Source of the DNA: Wenzhouxiangella sp.
GTDB taxonomy: Bacteria; Pseudomonadota; Gammaproteobacteria; Xanthomonadales; Wenzhouxiangellaceae
Reading direction: 5' to 3'
NCBI GenBank assembly: GCA_007694885.1
Contig: REEW01000100.1
Coordinates: 1-64,000, forward strand
Length of the DNA: 64,000 nt
Of the stretch, positions 1 through 9,365 are shown piece by piece. The translations under genes and the position numbers were made by a program. The notes under the pieces were generated by a model. It was not told the DNA's origin. It did not search any database and was given only the letters and a program-made list of their open reading frames with translations. The stretch's first letter is position 1, and the number at the start of each line of letters is the position of its first letter.

Positions 1-155
1 CCGCCGATGCTCGAAACCCTCTACAGCCCAAAACCGCAGATCCCACGAAAACCGATCGCCAAGGACGGCCCGAAGCACCCGGCAGCCGCCGATGCTCGAA
101 CCCACCTACAGCGAAAGCTCAAAGACCCCGCTAGCCGATCGCCAAGGACGGCCCG
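1..155. repeat. Degenerate tandem repeat, about 84 bp unit
   Basis: Two imperfect copies of a unit of about 84 bp fill the space beyond the lspA stop. A 15-mer at 1-15 recurs at 86-100, and a 21-bp string at 52-72 recurs without change at 135-155. The array probably continues left of the window. The core GATGCTCGAA also occurs at 5295-5304 beyond the murJ stop. No function is evident, and no conserved frame supports coding. Confidence 0.7.
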
Positions 156-173
156 GATCGGGTCGGCCCCTGG

Positions 174-653
174 CTATTGCACCCGGCGCGGAATGAAGCC
201 TTCCAGAAGCAGGAGGATGACCCCGATCACGATCACGCTGTCGGCGACGTTGAAGGCCGGCCAGTGCCAGCCCTGATAGTGGATGTCGATGAAATCGACG
301 ACGTAGCCGTGGCGGATCCGGTCGATGACGTTGCCCAGCGCCCCGGCCAGCACCATGGTGATGGCGACCGGCAACAGCCGGGCACCCTGCGGGAGACGCT
401 TGAGCCAGACCAGCAAGACCGCGCTGACCAGCAAGGCAACGGCGGTGAAAAACCAGCGCTGCCAGCCACCGGCGCCGGCCAGGAAGCTGAATGCCGCGCC
501 TTCGTTGTGGGCCAGGGTCAGATTGAGCCATCCGGTCACCGCCTGCGGCCGGTACAGATCCAGATTCTGGCTGGCCAACTCCTTGGTCCACAGATCGAGC
601 CCCAGCAGCACGGCCGCCAGGCCCAGCCAGAGCAGGTAACGAGTCGCTCGCAT
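174..653 (-). CDS. lspA: Lipoprotein signal peptidase (signal peptidase II)
   Basis: Inner-membrane aspartic protease that removes the signal peptide from prolipoproteins after lipidation. The 159-residue product has four hydrophobic segments. It carries the two family Asp motifs, GNVIDR followed by VVDFID, and FNVADS, plus NEGAAFS near the middle. Length is normal for LspA. I prefer the ATG at 653 because a GAGG lies 11 nt upstream; an in-frame ATG at 662 would leave the same GAGG only 2 nt away. The gene follows ileS by a few bases, as in most proteobacteria, so the two are almost certainly co-transcribed with ribF. Confidence 0.95.
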   Translation of the reverse strand: MRATRYLLWLGLAAVLLGLDLWTKELASQNLDLYRPQAVTGWLNLTLAHNEGAAFSFLAGAGGWQRWFFTAVALLVSAVLLVWLKRLPQGARLLPVAITMVLAGALGNVIDRIRHGYVVDFIDIHYQGWHWPAFNVADSVIVIGVILLLLEGFIPRRVQ

Positions 654-666
654 GGACGGCATGACC

Positions 667-3471
667 TCAGCCCCAGCGCCTGGTTTCGCCGGCGGAGCTG
701 ATGTTGTCCACGCAGCGTCCGCACAGCTCGGGGTGTTCGGCGTTGCTGCCGACGCTGTCGCGATGGTGCCAGCAGCGCACGCATTTGCCGTGCGCGGTGG
801 ATCGAACCGAAAACCGCAGGCGCTGGCCCTGGATCACCGCTTCGGCGGCCTCTCCATGCACAGGCCCCAGATGAACGTCGGAAGAAATGAAGAAAAAGCG
901 CAGCTCATCGCCGACCCGTCCCAGCACCTCGGCCAGCTCACCCTCGGTTTCGAGCGTAATCTCGGCGGCCAGCGACGAACCAATGGCCTTGCTCCTCCTG
1001 AGCTCTTCCAGGCGCGGCCCGACCACTTCGCGCACCGCGCGCAGACGCTGCCAGAACAGGCGATCGTCGTCGCCGATTTCGGCCAGGCCCTGATACCAGG
1101 TCGCCATCATCACCGAATCGGTCCGCGCGCCCTGCATTTCAGCCCAGATTTCTTCGGCGGTAAAGCAGCACAGGGGCGCCAGCCAGCGCACCAGGGCTTC
1201 CAGGATGTGCTGCATCGCGGTCTGTGCCGAGCGCCGGGCCGGGTGGTCGGCCGGCAGGGTGTAGAGCCGATCCTTGATGATGTCCAGGTAGAACGCGCCC
1301 AGGTCCACGCTGCAGAAATGATGCAGGCGCTGGTAGATGTTCAGAAAACGGTAATTGGTGTAGGCGTCGACAATCTCGCCCTGGAGACGCGCAGCCAGGT
1401 CGACCGCATACCGATCCAGGGGCAGCATTTGATCCATCGGCACGGCGTTGCCGGCCGGATCGAAATCGCTCAGGTTGCCGAGCAGAAAGCGGGCCGTGTT
1501 GCGAATGCGGCGATAGGCATCGGCGACACGCTTGAGAATTTCGTCGGAGACCGACATCTCCTGGCGGTAGTCGGCGGCGGCGACCCACAGCCTGAGAACG
1601 TCCGCTCCGAGGGTGTTCATGATCTGTTGCGGGGCAACGACGTTGCCCTGCGATTTCGACATCTTGCGCCCCTCGGCGTCGACCGTAAAGCCGTGGGTCA
1701 ACACCTGCCGGTAGGGCGGAGTGCCGTGCATGGCCACCGAAGTCAGCAACGAGGACTGGAACCAGCCGCGATGCTGGTCGGAGCCTTCCAGGTACAGGTC
1801 GGCCGGCCGGCCCAGCTGCTCATTCTGTTCAAGCACGCAGTGATGAGTCACGCCCGAGTCGAACCAGACATCGAGAATGTCGCTGACCGGCTCATAACGA
1901 CCCGGATCGACGCCCAGGCGCTCGACGATGTCGTCGCGGTACCAGGCATCGACGCCGTCGCGCTCGACCATTTCGGCCAGCCGGTGGAGCAAAGCCGGCG
2001 TATCGGGGTGCGGCTCCTGGGTCTCGCGATGGATCAGCAGACCCAGGGGCACACCCCAGGTGCGTTGCCGCGAGATACACCAGTCCGGCCGGGATTCAAC
2101 CATGCTTCGAATACGCGCCCGACCCCACTCCGGCACCCAGCGAACCTGGTCGATCGCCGCCAGCGCCTGGCTGCGCAAGTTTGCCTGATCCATGGAAATG
2201 AACCACTGCGGCGTGGTCCGGAAGGCCGTGGGGGTCTTGTGACGCCAGCAGTGCGGATAGCTGTGCTGGAATGATTCGGCGGCAAGCAGAGTGCCCTGCT
2301 CGCGCAGGTATTCGACCAGTGTATCGTTCGCCGCCCAGACGAACTGACCGGCCACGACCGGCGTATCGTCGACGAACACCCCGCGGCCATCGACCGGGTT
2401 GTAAACCTCCAGGCCGTAACGCTGGCCGACCTCGAAGTCTTCCTGACCATGGCCGGGGGCGGTGTGCACGGCCCCGGTACCGGTCTCGGTGGTGACGTGT
2501 TCGCCGAGGATCAGCGGTACCTCACGCCCGGCATAAGGGTGCTTGAGCGGCAGATGCTCCAGGCCCTGGCCCGATGTTCGACCCAGCACTTCGACCGCAT
2601 CCAGCTGCAGGCGCGAGCAAACCACGGGCCTGAGATCTTCGGCCACGACCAGTTCCACCGTCCGAGCGCCCTGACGGCCGCGCAGCAGGACGTAGTCGAG
2701 CTCGGCATTCAGGCAAACCGCCAGGTTGGCCGGGATCGTCCAGGGCGTGGTCGTCCAGATCAGAACCCCGGCCTGATCGCCAAGTGGCCCGGCCCCGAAG
2801 CGCTCGGCCAGTGCAGCCGGATCGAGCGCCGGAAACAGCACGTCGATGGCCGTCGAGGTCTTGTCCTGGTACTCGATTTCGGCCTCGGCCAGCGCCGAGC
2901 CGCAGTCGAAACACCAGTGCACCGGCTTGACGCCGCGCTTGAGGTGACCGCGCTCGACGATGCCCGCCAGGGCGCGCAGCATGTCGGCCTCGTAGCGGAA
3001 GTCGCGCGTGGCATAGCGGCGCGCCCAGTCACCCAGGCCGCCCAGGCGCTGGAAATCCGCCGACTGATTCTCGATCTGGCGATCGGCGTATTCCCGGCAT
3101 TTTTGCCGAAACGTCGCCGCATCGACCTTGTGCCCTACCTTGCCGACCTTTTTTTCAACCTGCAGCTCGATCGGCAGGCCGTGGCAGTCCCAGCCCGGCA
3201 CGTACGGCGAACGGTAGCCGGCCAGAAGGGCCGAGCGCACGACGATGTCTTTGAGAATCTTGTTGACCGCGTGGCCGATATGAATGTCGCCGTTGGCGTA
3301 GGGCGGACCGTCGTGCAGAACGAATCCGGGACGTTCGGCGGTGGCCTCCTGGATGCGCTGATACAGCTGGCTGTCCTGCCATTGCTTGAGCATTTGCGGC
3401 TCGCGGGCAGCAAGAGAGGCCTTCATCGGGAAGGCCGTACGCGGCAGATTGATCGTGTCTTTGTAGTCCAT
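667..3471 (-). CDS. ileS: Isoleucyl-tRNA synthetase
   Basis: Charges tRNA-Ile in the cytoplasm. The 934-residue product has the class I signatures: HIGH as HIGH within [10 protein letters not shown] near the N-terminus, and KMSKS within [10 protein letters not shown] near residue 600. The C-terminal zinc site appears as CVRCW with a later CGRC. The length matches E. coli IleS (938 aa). The frame is open back to 3534, inside ribF, but family alignment starts at MDYKDT, hence the ATG at 3471. No clear Shine-Dalgarno precedes it, so translation may depend on ribF 29 bp upstream. Confidence 0.96.
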   Translation of the reverse strand: MDYKDTINLPRTAFPMKASLAAREPQMLKQWQDSQLYQRIQEATAERPGFVLHDGPPYANGDIHIGHAVNKILKDIVVRSALLAGYRSPYVPGWDCHGLPIELQVEKKVGKVGHKVDAATFRQKCREYADRQIENQSADFQRLGGLGDWARRYATRDFRYEADMLRALAGIVERGHLKRGVKPVHWCFDCGSALAEAEIEYQDKTSTAIDVLFPALDPAALAERFGAGPLGDQAGVLIWTTTPWTIPANLAVCLNAELDYVLLRGRQGARTVELVVAEDLRPVVCSRLQLDAVEVLGRTSGQGLEHLPLKHPYAGREVPLILGEHVTTETGTGAVHTAPGHGQEDFEVGQRYGLEVYNPVDGRGVFVDDTPVVAGQFVWAANDTLVEYLREQGTLLAAESFQHSYPHCWRHKTPTAFRTTPQWFISMDQANLRSQALAAIDQVRWVPEWGRARIRSMVESRPDWCISRQRTWGVPLGLLIHRETQEPHPDTPALLHRLAEMVERDGVDAWYRDDIVERLGVDPGRYEPVSDILDVWFDSGVTHHCVLEQNEQLGRPADLYLEGSDQHRGWFQSSLLTSVAMHGTPPYRQVLTHGFTVDAEGRKMSKSQGNVVAPQQIMNTLGADVLRLWVAAADYRQEMSVSDEILKRVADAYRRIRNTARFLLGNLSDFDPAGNAVPMDQMLPLDRYAVDLAARLQGEIVDAYTNYRFLNIYQRLHHFCSVDLGAFYLDIIKDRLYTLPADHPARRSAQTAMQHILEALVRWLAPLCCFTAEEIWAEMQGARTDSVMMATWYQGLAEIGDDDRLFWQRLRAVREVVGPRLEELRRSKAIGSSLAAEITLETEGELAEVLGRVGDELRFFFISSDVHLGPVHGEAAEAVIQGQRLRFSVRSTAHGKCVRCWHHRDSVGSNAEHPELCGRCVDNISSAGETRRWG

Positions 3472-3499
3472 CGGGCTAGTGTAAGGGCTGTCGGCCTTC

Positions 3500-4417
3500 T
3501 CAAGGAGCCAAAACAGCGCGGGCGCGGGCCGCATCGCTGTGCATCTGGACCATCAGCGCGTCCAGCGACTCGAATTTTTCCTCAGGCCGAAGCCGTTGGA
3601 CGAACTCCACGTTCAGATGGCGACCGTACAGGTCGCCGTCGAAATCAAACAAATGGGCCTCGAGCAACCAGCCTTCGCCGGCCACCGTCGGTCGGCGTCC
3701 CAGATTGGCAACCGCGGGGTGACGATCCAGTCCGGAGCCGCTGACCCGCACGGCAAAAACACCGCTCAGGGCCGGCGGCTGCGGCGAGCGCAGATTGACG
3801 GTGGGGAAACCCAGGTTCCGGCCCAGCTGCTGACCACGCAGAACCCGGCCGGACAGCCGGTAAGGCCTGCCGAGCAGGGCCGCGGCCGCGGCCAGTTCCC
3901 CGGTGGCCAGCAGGGCGCGAATGCGGCTGGACGACACTTTCTCCCCGTCCGCGCAGATCGGAGCGATCACCTCTACGTCAAAACCGTGGCGGCGACCCAG
4001 ATGCTTGAGCAGCGCCACATCGCCGGCGGCGCGGGCGCCGAAACGAAAATCCGCTCCAACCGCCACCACTCTGGCCCGGGCGGCCCCGACCACGACCTGG
4101 GCCACGAATGCCTCGGGACTCAAGGCGGCGAAGGCGCGGTTGAAACGCGGCATGAAGACCTGATCGAGTCCAAGCTGCCGGCAGACCTGCAGCCGATCGC
4201 GTACACCCATCAACCGCGCAACGGGCCGATCCGGCCGGAACAGGGTGGCCGGCAGAGGTTCGAAACACATCAGTGCAGCCTCCAGCTCCGGGCCGTGCGC
4301 GCGCACCGCGGAGATCAGCGCCTGGTGACCGCGATGCAGGCCATCGAAATTTCCGATCGCCAGCGCGGAGGCGGGATCGCTGGTCTGGTTTGGCTGAAGT
4401 GTGCGAGTCAGTTGCAT
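3500..4417 (-). CDS. ribF: Bifunctional riboflavin kinase / FAD synthetase
   Basis: Converts riboflavin to FMN and FMN to FAD. The 305-residue product begins with an adenylyltransferase domain carrying [10 protein letters not shown] (residues about 22-31) and SSSRIR near residue 160. The C-terminal half is the flavokinase domain, with [10 protein letters not shown] and the late segment [15 protein letters not shown]. It heads a ribF-ileS-lspA operon. There is no Shine-Dalgarno before the ATG, and a TAAAAT hexamer (4430-4435) lies only 12 nt upstream, so the leader would be very short. Confidence 0.95.
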   Translation of the reverse strand: MQLTRTLQPNQTSDPASALAIGNFDGLHRGHQALISAVRAHGPELEAALMCFEPLPATLFRPDRPVARLMGVRDRLQVCRQLGLDQVFMPRFNRAFAALSPEAFVAQVVVGAARARVVAVGADFRFGARAAGDVALLKHLGRRHGFDVEVIAPICADGEKVSSSRIRALLATGELAAAAALLGRPYRLSGRVLRGQQLGRNLGFPTVNLRSPQPPALSGVFAVRVSGSGLDRHPAVANLGRRPTVAGEGWLLEAHLFDFDGDLYGRHLNVEFVQRLRPEEKFESLDALMVQMHSDAARARAVLAP

Positions 4418-4429
4418 GGCGGTCGCGGG

Positions 4430-4435
4430 ATTTTA
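4430..4435 (-). promoter_or_regulatory. Candidate -10 hexamer of ribF
   Basis: Read on the minus strand this is TAAAAT, a 5/6 match to the sigma70 -10, 12 nt before the ribF ATG. A start site 6-8 nt downstream would leave a leader of about 5 nt. No convincing -35 is seen. Confidence 0.35.
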
Positions 4436-4532
4436 GCGGGTTTGGATCAGCAGCGCTTTGAAGTTTGCCGTCCGGTGTGGGTTACCATGCAGGCCGAACA
4501 TCTGCTCTCCATCGCGGCAAAAGACCTGAAAC

Positions 4533-5240
4533 ATGAGTGATCGTTACCAGGCCCTGCGGGTGAAAGTCGCCAGCCTCAGCCGGGAGCGCAATCAGAAAGC
4601 CTTGCCCAAAGGCAGTCATCAGGCCTTGCGCCAGACCCAGCGCCTGATTGAAGAGCAGACCCGGATTCTCCCGCGCGACGATCGTGGCCCGCTGGCCTGC
4701 CGGGCCGGCTGCAATTTCTGCTGCCACCTGAGAGTTCTGTGCACGGCCCCGGAAGTTTTCGCGGTGATCGACTGGATGCGCGCGCAGGCCTCGGCCGAAG
4801 ACTTCAAGCAATTCAGGCAGCGGGTCGCGGCCACGGCCGAAACCCTGCACGGACTCGATCCCGACAAGGTCCTCCGGACCAATCTGGCCTGTCCCAACCT
4901 CGTCGATGGTCACTGCAGCGTCTACGCCGCCCGCCCCTTGAGCTGCCGGGCCTACCACTCGCTCTCGCGCGAGGCCTGCGAAACCTCGTTCAATGCGCCG
5001 GAAAATCTCGACCTCGGTCACCCCCAGCTGACCGCGCTGGCCAAGGTGCATGAGGGCGGCCTGGCCGGCCTGATCGGCGCCCTGGACCAGGCCGGCCTCG
5101 ACAGTCGCCAGTACGAACTGGTCACGGCCATGGACGAGGCGCTGAGAGACCCCGCGGCTCGAACCCGGTTCGAAAACGGTGAACGCGCTTTCTCGACGCC
5201 GCTGACGGACATCCAGTCATCCGGGTCCAGGGCGTTCTGA
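4533..5240 (+). CDS. YkgJ-family cysteine cluster protein
   Basis: A 235-residue soluble protein of the zinc/iron-chelating YkgJ family (formerly UPF0153). The defining cysteines are visible: ACRAGCNFCC near residues 55-64, a further Cys at LACPN and at GHCSVY, then SCRAY. The N-terminal 45 residues are charged and probably helical. Biochemical function is not settled; metal binding is the family inference. It lies between ribF and murJ but on the opposite strand, diverging from ribF, with a plausible own promoter (TTGAAG, 18-bp spacer, TACCAT at about 4458-4487). Confidence 0.85.
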   Translation: MSDRYQALRVKVASLSRERNQKALPKGSHQALRQTQRLIEEQTRILPRDDRGPLACRAGCNFCCHLRVLCTAPEVFAVIDWMRAQASAEDFKQFRQRVAATAETLHGLDPDKVLRTNLACPNLVDGHCSVYAARPLSCRAYHSLSREACETSFNAPENLDLGHPQLTALAKVHEGGLAGLIGALDQAGLDSRQYELVTAMDEALRDPAARTRFENGERAFSTPLTDIQSSGSRAF

Positions 5241-5276
5241 AGGCCTGACTGGCCATTGGGGCATGGGGTAGCCGAT

Positions 5277-5304
5277 CCGAAGCGTTCGCCCGCTGATGCT
5301 CGAA
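5277..5304. repeat. Dispersed copy of the left-edge repeat core
   Basis: Within the 114 bp between the convergent ykgJ-like and murJ stops, CCGAAGC (5277-5283) is followed by CCGC-T-GATGCTCGAA ending at 5304. The same pairing, with 3 extra bases between, occurs at 67-100. Both places lie just beyond the stop of a minus-strand gene. Nothing else is apparent in this gap. Confidence 0.45.
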
Positions 5305-5354
5305 GCTCCTCTCAACCTCGAACCGCGCCCGGGTCAGGACACCGGGGCAGCCTG

Positions 5355-6968
5355 TCAGTCCGTGTCGGTCGCCACCCGTACCGGTCGGGCCAGGTCCCGA
5401 GGCCGGACTCCCAGGCCGATCAGCACCAGGCCATAGACCACAGCCCCGGCCACTACGCCCCCGGTCAGCCAGGCCGCGCGCCCGGCCGGCCCGAGTGCTG
5501 CCAGGTGCCCGGTCTCGGGAATCACGGCGACCACCGCCAGCGCCATGGCAAGGCAGCCGACAACGACCTGGCCGATACGCTTGAGCGGCACCACCGGGGC
5601 CAGACCGGGCGAGCGCAGATTGCGCCACAGGAGGATGGCATTGAGCCAGCCGGACGCGCTTGAGGCCAGGGCCAGGGCCGCGTGAGCGCCCGGATGGGCG
5701 GCCAGGGTGGCAAACAGACCGGCGCCGAAATCACCGCCGGCCAGGTGCCAGGTCAGGATCAGCACGAAGACCACGTTCAACATCATGTTCACGGCCAGCG
5801 CCGTGATCGCGATCCGAACCGGCGTGCGCGTGTCCTGGCGCGAGAAAAACGCAGGCGCCAGGATCTTCACGCCGATAAAGGCCGGCAGCCCGAAGCAGTA
5901 GGCGACCAGCGCCACCGAGGCCATGCGCGCATCGGCAAGGTCGAACGCGCCGTACTGAAACAGCGTGACGGTGACCGGCTCTGCCAGTACCGCCAGGCCC
6001 ACCGCCGAGGGCACACCGATCATCACCCCCAGCAACAGCGCCCATTCCAGGGTCGCCCGGAATCCGGCCACGGCGCCGCGCGCGTGCAAACTGGCCAGGC
6101 TGGGCAGGATGACGGTCGACAAGGCCACGCCGAACAGCCCAAGCGGAAACTCCATCAGCCGATCGGCGTAGTACAGCCAGCTGAGACTGCCGGAGATCAG
6201 CAAGGAGGCGATCAGCACGTCCAGCAACAGGCTGATCTGGGCCACCGACGAGCCGAACAGGGTCGGCACCATCAGGCGCATGATGCGGCGCACGCCCGGA
6301 TGGGAGAAATCCGGCCACGGACGCGGCAGCACTCCATGCCTGGCCAGGGCCGGCAGTTGCACGCTCAGCTGTAACACGCCGGCGACCAGGACCCCCCAGG
6401 CGAGCGCCTTGACCGGTTCGGCAAAGTAGCCGCTGAACACCACCGCCGCGGTGATCATTGCCAGGTTGAGCAGTGCGGGGGTGAGTGCGGGCAGCGCGAA
6501 ACGCCCCAGCGTGTTGAGAATCCCCCCGGCCAGCGCGGTCAGGGCGATAAACAGCAGGTAGGGAAAGGTCACCCTGAGCATGTCGCTTGCCAGCGCCAGC
6601 TGTTCGGGATTGGCGATGAAGCCGGGGGCGAAAATCCTGACCAGCCAGGGTGCGGCGAGCATTCCAACGGCGGTGATGATCAGCAACACCGACAGCAAGA
6701 CGCCGGTTGTGGCGTCGATCAAGGCCTTGAGTTCGGCCGTGTCGCCGCGCTCCCGGTACTCTGCCAGGACCGGTACAAAAGCCAGCGAAAAAGCGCCCTC
6801 GGCAAACAGCCGGCGCAGGAAGTTGGGAATCTTGAACGCCACGAAGAAAGCATCTGTCGCCGCGCTGGCGCCAAACCAGCGCGCCAGGACGACATCGCGG
6901 GCGAAACCCAGGATCCTGGAAATCAGCGTCATCGAGCCGAAATTGAAGGTCGAGCGCAGGAGACTCAC
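5355..6968 (-). CDS. murJ: Lipid II flippase MurJ
   Basis: Moves undecaprenyl-linked lipid II across the inner membrane for peptidoglycan synthesis; MVF/MviN family. The 537-residue product has about 14 hydrophobic segments and the typical N-terminus SLLRSTFNFGSMTLISRILG with GFARDVVLARWFG shortly after, and PNFLRRLFAEGAFS near residue 55. The start is taken as the GTG at 6968, which places the family N-terminus at residue 2; the frame is open further upstream without a family match. It is read divergently from rpsT. In many relatives murJ sits directly before ribF; here the ykgJ-like gene intervenes. Confidence 0.95.
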   Translation of the reverse strand: MSLLRSTFNFGSMTLISRILGFARDVVLARWFGASAATDAFFVAFKIPNFLRRLFAEGAFSLAFVPVLAEYRERGDTAELKALIDATTGVLLSVLLIITAVGMLAAPWLVRIFAPGFIANPEQLALASDMLRVTFPYLLFIALTALAGGILNTLGRFALPALTPALLNLAMITAAVVFSGYFAEPVKALAWGVLVAGVLQLSVQLPALARHGVLPRPWPDFSHPGVRRIMRLMVPTLFGSSVAQISLLLDVLIASLLISGSLSWLYYADRLMEFPLGLFGVALSTVILPSLASLHARGAVAGFRATLEWALLLGVMIGVPSAVGLAVLAEPVTVTLFQYGAFDLADARMASVALVAYCFGLPAFIGVKILAPAFFSRQDTRTPVRIAITALAVNMMLNVVFVLILTWHLAGGDFGAGLFATLAAHPGAHAALALASSASGWLNAILLWRNLRSPGLAPVVPLKRIGQVVVGCLAMALAVVAVIPETGHLAALGPAGRAAWLTGGVVAGAVVYGLVLIGLGVRPRDLARPVRVATDTD

Positions 6969-7009
6969 GGCATCATTCCGCTTATCACCGTGTCGATCAC
7001 GCAATCTGC

Positions 7010-7038
7010 TTGACTCGATCCTGTTTCCATTCCACAAT
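7010..7038 (+). promoter_or_regulatory. Sigma70-type promoter of rpsT
   Basis: TTGACT (7010-7015, 5/6 to consensus) and CACAAT (7033-7038, 4/6) are separated by exactly 17 bp. The -10 lies 46 bp before the rpsT GTG, leaving a leader of about 38 nt that contains a strong AGGAG at 7073-7077. Confidence 0.6.
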
Positions 7039-7083
7039 ACCCGGCTTGACTTTCTTACACCAGACCAACCTCAGGAGTAACAC

Positions 7084-7350
7084 GTGGCCAATAGCGTCTC
7101 CGCCCGCAAGAGGGCTCGCCAGGCCGAGCGGCATCGCCAGCGAAATGCATCGCTGCGCTCTCATGTTCGCACCAAAATCAAGAAGGTGCTGCGGGCCATC
7201 GAATCCGGCGACAAGGCTGCCGCTCAAACCGCCTTTCAGGATGCCGTTCCGGCCATCGACCGTTCGGTGTCGCAAGGCATTATGCACGCCAACAAGGCAG
7301 CCCGGCACAAGTCGCGCCTGAACCAGCATGTGCGCGGCATGGGCGACTGA
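7084..7350 (+). CDS. rpsT: 30S ribosomal protein S20
   Basis: Small-subunit protein that binds 16S rRNA. The 88-residue, very basic product opens with ANSVSARKRARQAERHR and ends in the usual NKAARHKSRLNQ helix. Length matches the family. The start is GTG with AGGAG 6 nt upstream. A non-AUG start fits known S20 genes, where it contributes to autogenous control; whether that holds here is inference. Confidence 0.97.
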   Translation: MANSVSARKRARQAERHRQRNASLRSHVRTKIKKVLRAIESGDKAAAQTAFQDAVPAIDRSVSQGIMHANKAARHKSRLNQHVRGMGD

Positions 7351-7397
7351 CTCAGCCGGGTAGAATGAAGGCTGGTATGAACGTGAGGTAGCAGTCC

Positions 7398-7820
7398 ATG
7401 GCACGCTGCATACTGACCGGGGTCGACGGGTCAGCCCAGGCTGAAAAGGCATTCCGCTTCGCGCTGGACCTCGCTCGCTGGTCGGGCGCGGAATTGCATG
7501 TCTGCGCCGCCGTCTATGGCGCCGAAATCGAGCTTGCCGAGGCATCCGAGAGGGAGGCGCTGACCGAAGGGGTTCGCCGCCGAATGCAGGCGCACCTGGA
7601 GCAAATGGAGCGCCTGGCAGGGGACGAAGACCTGAGCCTGGCCACCCATCTGCTCGAAGGCCATCCGGTCGAAGAACTGCTCAAGCTGGCCGGGCGCATC
7701 AGCGCCGACCATATCGTGGTCGGCCACCGCAGCAAGGGGATGTTCGAACGCCTGTTGATGGGCTCGGTCGCCAAACGGGTGGTTGACTTTGCCCGCTGCA
7801 CCGTCACCGTGGTCCGCTGA
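7398..7820 (+). CDS. Universal stress protein, UspA family
   Basis: A 140-residue single Usp domain. The N-terminus RCILTGVDGSAQAEKAFRFA supplies the first strand and the nucleotide-contact Asp. The C-terminal half has the G-rich ATP-binding type pattern, VVGHRSKGMFERLLMGSVAKRVV. Strand TVTVV closes the domain. A GAGG about 10 nt before the ATG supports the start. It follows rpsT by 47 bp with a possible own -10 (TAGAAT near 7362) and ends at a hairpin shared with the convergent transglycosylase gene. Specific role unknown. Confidence 0.9.
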   Translation: MARCILTGVDGSAQAEKAFRFALDLARWSGAELHVCAAVYGAEIELAEASEREALTEGVRRRMQAHLEQMERLAGDEDLSLATHLLEGHPVEELLKLAGRISADHIVVGHRSKGMFERLLMGSVAKRVVDFARCTVTVVR

Positions 7821-7842
7821 GGTCCGGCAGCTGCGAAAACAC

Positions 7843-7867
7843 CCTGCCGCAGCAGGCTTGCGGCAGG
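7843..7867. terminator. Bidirectional hairpin between convergent genes
   Basis: A perfect 9-bp GC-rich stem (7843-7851 with 7859-7867) and a 7-nt loop lie between the stress-protein stop (7820) and the transglycosylase stop (7872). On the minus strand it is followed by GTGTTTT, on the plus strand only by TTCCC, so it should work best as an intrinsic terminator for the leftward gene. Confidence 0.6.
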
Positions 7868-7871
7868 TTCC

Positions 7872-8501
7872 CTAGCGTCGATATCGACGCAGAAGAATCT
7901 CGACTCTACGCACGTACTCGCGGGTTTCCGCAAAAGGCGGCACCCCCTCATGCCGCCGAACCGCATTCTCACCGGCGTTGTAGGCCGCCAGCACCCGGGT
8001 CAGATCCTGATCGAATTCCTCCAGCAGCCAGGCCAGGTAAGCCACCCCGCCGGTGATGTTGTCGACCGGATCGAACGGATTGACCACGCCGAAGCGTCTT
8101 GCCGTCGCCGGCATCAGCTGCATCAGCCCCTGGGCACCGGCATGGGAGACCGCGTCCGGCTGGAACCAGGATTCGGCGTGGACCACGGCGCGCACCAGGG
8201 CCGGATCGACGCCGAATACTTCGCTCGCCGCCTCGATTTCAGCCTGGAAGCTGCCGTTGAACAGGGGCGTTTGCTCCCAGTCCACCCCGGTCCGGCAAGT
8301 TCCGAAACAGCCCAGGTTCCGAACCCGGTAGCGACTGGTATCCGGCTTGCGGTCGGTAAAAACGGTGATTCCGTTTTCATCCACGTAGGTGTACACCTGG
8401 GCCCGAACCGATTCGGCACCGGCCAGCAGCACAATCAGCGCAGCCAGAAGGCCGCACAGGAATCCGCCGCCGGACCGACCGCGCGCCGGGTGGCCACGCA
8501 C
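7872..8501 (-). CDS. DUF4124 and SLT-type lytic transglycosylase
   Basis: Probable periplasmic or membrane-anchored murein hydrolase. The 209-residue product has a signal peptide (basic n-region, then FLCGLLAALIVLLAG, ending near residue 34), a short DUF4124 segment (VYTYVDENGITVFTDRKP), and a Slt domain with catalytic Glu in VHAESWF, then GAQGLMQLMPATARRFGV and AAYNAGENAVRR. The frame is open upstream into the SDR gene; the GTG at 8501 is preferred because it begins a clean signal peptide outside the neighbour. Its Shine-Dalgarno is weak, so the start is uncertain. Confidence 0.88.
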   Translation of the reverse strand: MRGHPARGRSGGGFLCGLLAALIVLLAGAESVRAQVYTYVDENGITVFTDRKPDTSRYRVRNLGCFGTCRTGVDWEQTPLFNGSFQAEIEAASEVFGVDPALVRAVVHAESWFQPDAVSHAGAQGLMQLMPATARRFGVVNPFDPVDNITGGVAYLAWLLEEFDQDLTRVLAAYNAGENAVRRHEGVPPFAETREYVRRVEILLRRYRR

Positions 8502-8557
8502 CCCGATTCGAACCGGCGCGGTATCGCTGCAAATCTGACAACGAGTGACCGGGTGCA

Positions 8558-9313
8558 CTAGAAACCGCCGGTGACCGAGAGACCGCCGTCGGCGGTGATG
8601 ACCTGGCCGGAAAGCCAGCCGGAATCCTCGCCGCAAAGAAAAGCGATGACGCGGGCGATGTCGTCGGGCTCGGCCAGTCTTTGCAGCGGGGTGGTGGTTT
8701 CAAAGTAACGCACCATGCGTTCATCCTCGAGCAAGGCGCGGGCAAAATCGGTCTTGACCAGACCCGGGGCGACGGCGTTGACCCGAATCCCGTCGCCGCC
8801 CAGTTCCAGGGCGAGGTTTCGAACCAGCTGGTTTTCAGCGGCCTTGGACATCCCGTAGACGCCGATCAGGCGGTTGCCGAACAAACCGGCAATCGAGGAG
8901 ACCAGGACCACGGCCCCGCCTCCGGCCGCTTTCAGGTGCGGCCGGGCAAGATGAGCCAGGCGCATGGTGCTGAAAACGTTGTTGCGCATGATCAGATCGA
9001 AGGCTTTCTGGTCGACCTGGTCCGAGGGCCCGTAGACCGGATTGCTGGCCGCATTCATGACCACCGCGTCGAGCCGGCCGAAGTGTTCCACCGTTTCGGC
9101 GATCAGTCCGTCAAGCTGGTCCTCGTGCCCGATATGGCAGGCGACCGCGTGCGCCTCACCGCCATTGCTGCGAATCGCCTCGGCGACCGGCTCTGCGGTC
9201 TCACGGCTACGGCTGGAGACCACGACCCGGTAGCCGCGCCGGCTCATGAGTTCGGCAGCGGCACGGCCAATCCCGCGCGAGGAACCGGTGATGATAACGA
9301 CAGGCTGACTCAC
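8558..9313 (-). CDS. Short-chain dehydrogenase/reductase (SDR)
   Basis: A 251-residue NAD(P)-dependent oxidoreductase of the classical SDR type. Visible motifs are the cofactor loop TGSSRGIGRA (residues 10-19), MNAAS, the catalytic Ser in VSSIAG, YGMSK, and VAPGLVKTDFA. The Arg after the first strand (SSRSRE) suggests NADP(H). It most resembles 3-oxoacyl-ACP reductase-like SDRs, but the substrate cannot be read from sequence. Start is GTG with a strong AGGAGG 4 nt upstream. Confidence 0.88.
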   Translation of the reverse strand: MSQPVVIITGSSRGIGRAAAELMSRRGYRVVVSSRSRETAEPVAEAIRSNGGEAHAVACHIGHEDQLDGLIAETVEHFGRLDAVVMNAASNPVYGPSDQVDQKAFDLIMRNNVFSTMRLAHLARPHLKAAGGGAVVLVSSIAGLFGNRLIGVYGMSKAAENQLVRNLALELGGDGIRVNAVAPGLVKTDFARALLEDERMVRYFETTTPLQRLAEPDDIARVIAFLCGEDSGWLSGQVITADGGLSVTGGF

Positions 9314-9365
9314 AGACCCTCCTATTAAAGAAACCAGCCGACCAACCCCGGGCGCCGCGGATCAA

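Noticed and set aside
1-155. Possible CRISPR array
   Set aside because: Repeats are degenerate, the unit is about 84 bp, the spacer-like parts also resemble each other, and no cas genes are near.
652-2274. 540-codon open frame on the plus strand
   Set aside because: Antisense to ileS, whose HIGH and KMSKS motifs are intact on the other strand.
8499-8520. GGTTCGAATC-like string on the minus strand, resembling a tRNA T-loop
   Set aside because: Only 3 of 5 T-stem pairs form, and no acceptor stem, anticodon arm or D-arm fits around it. It lies at the start of the transglycosylase gene.
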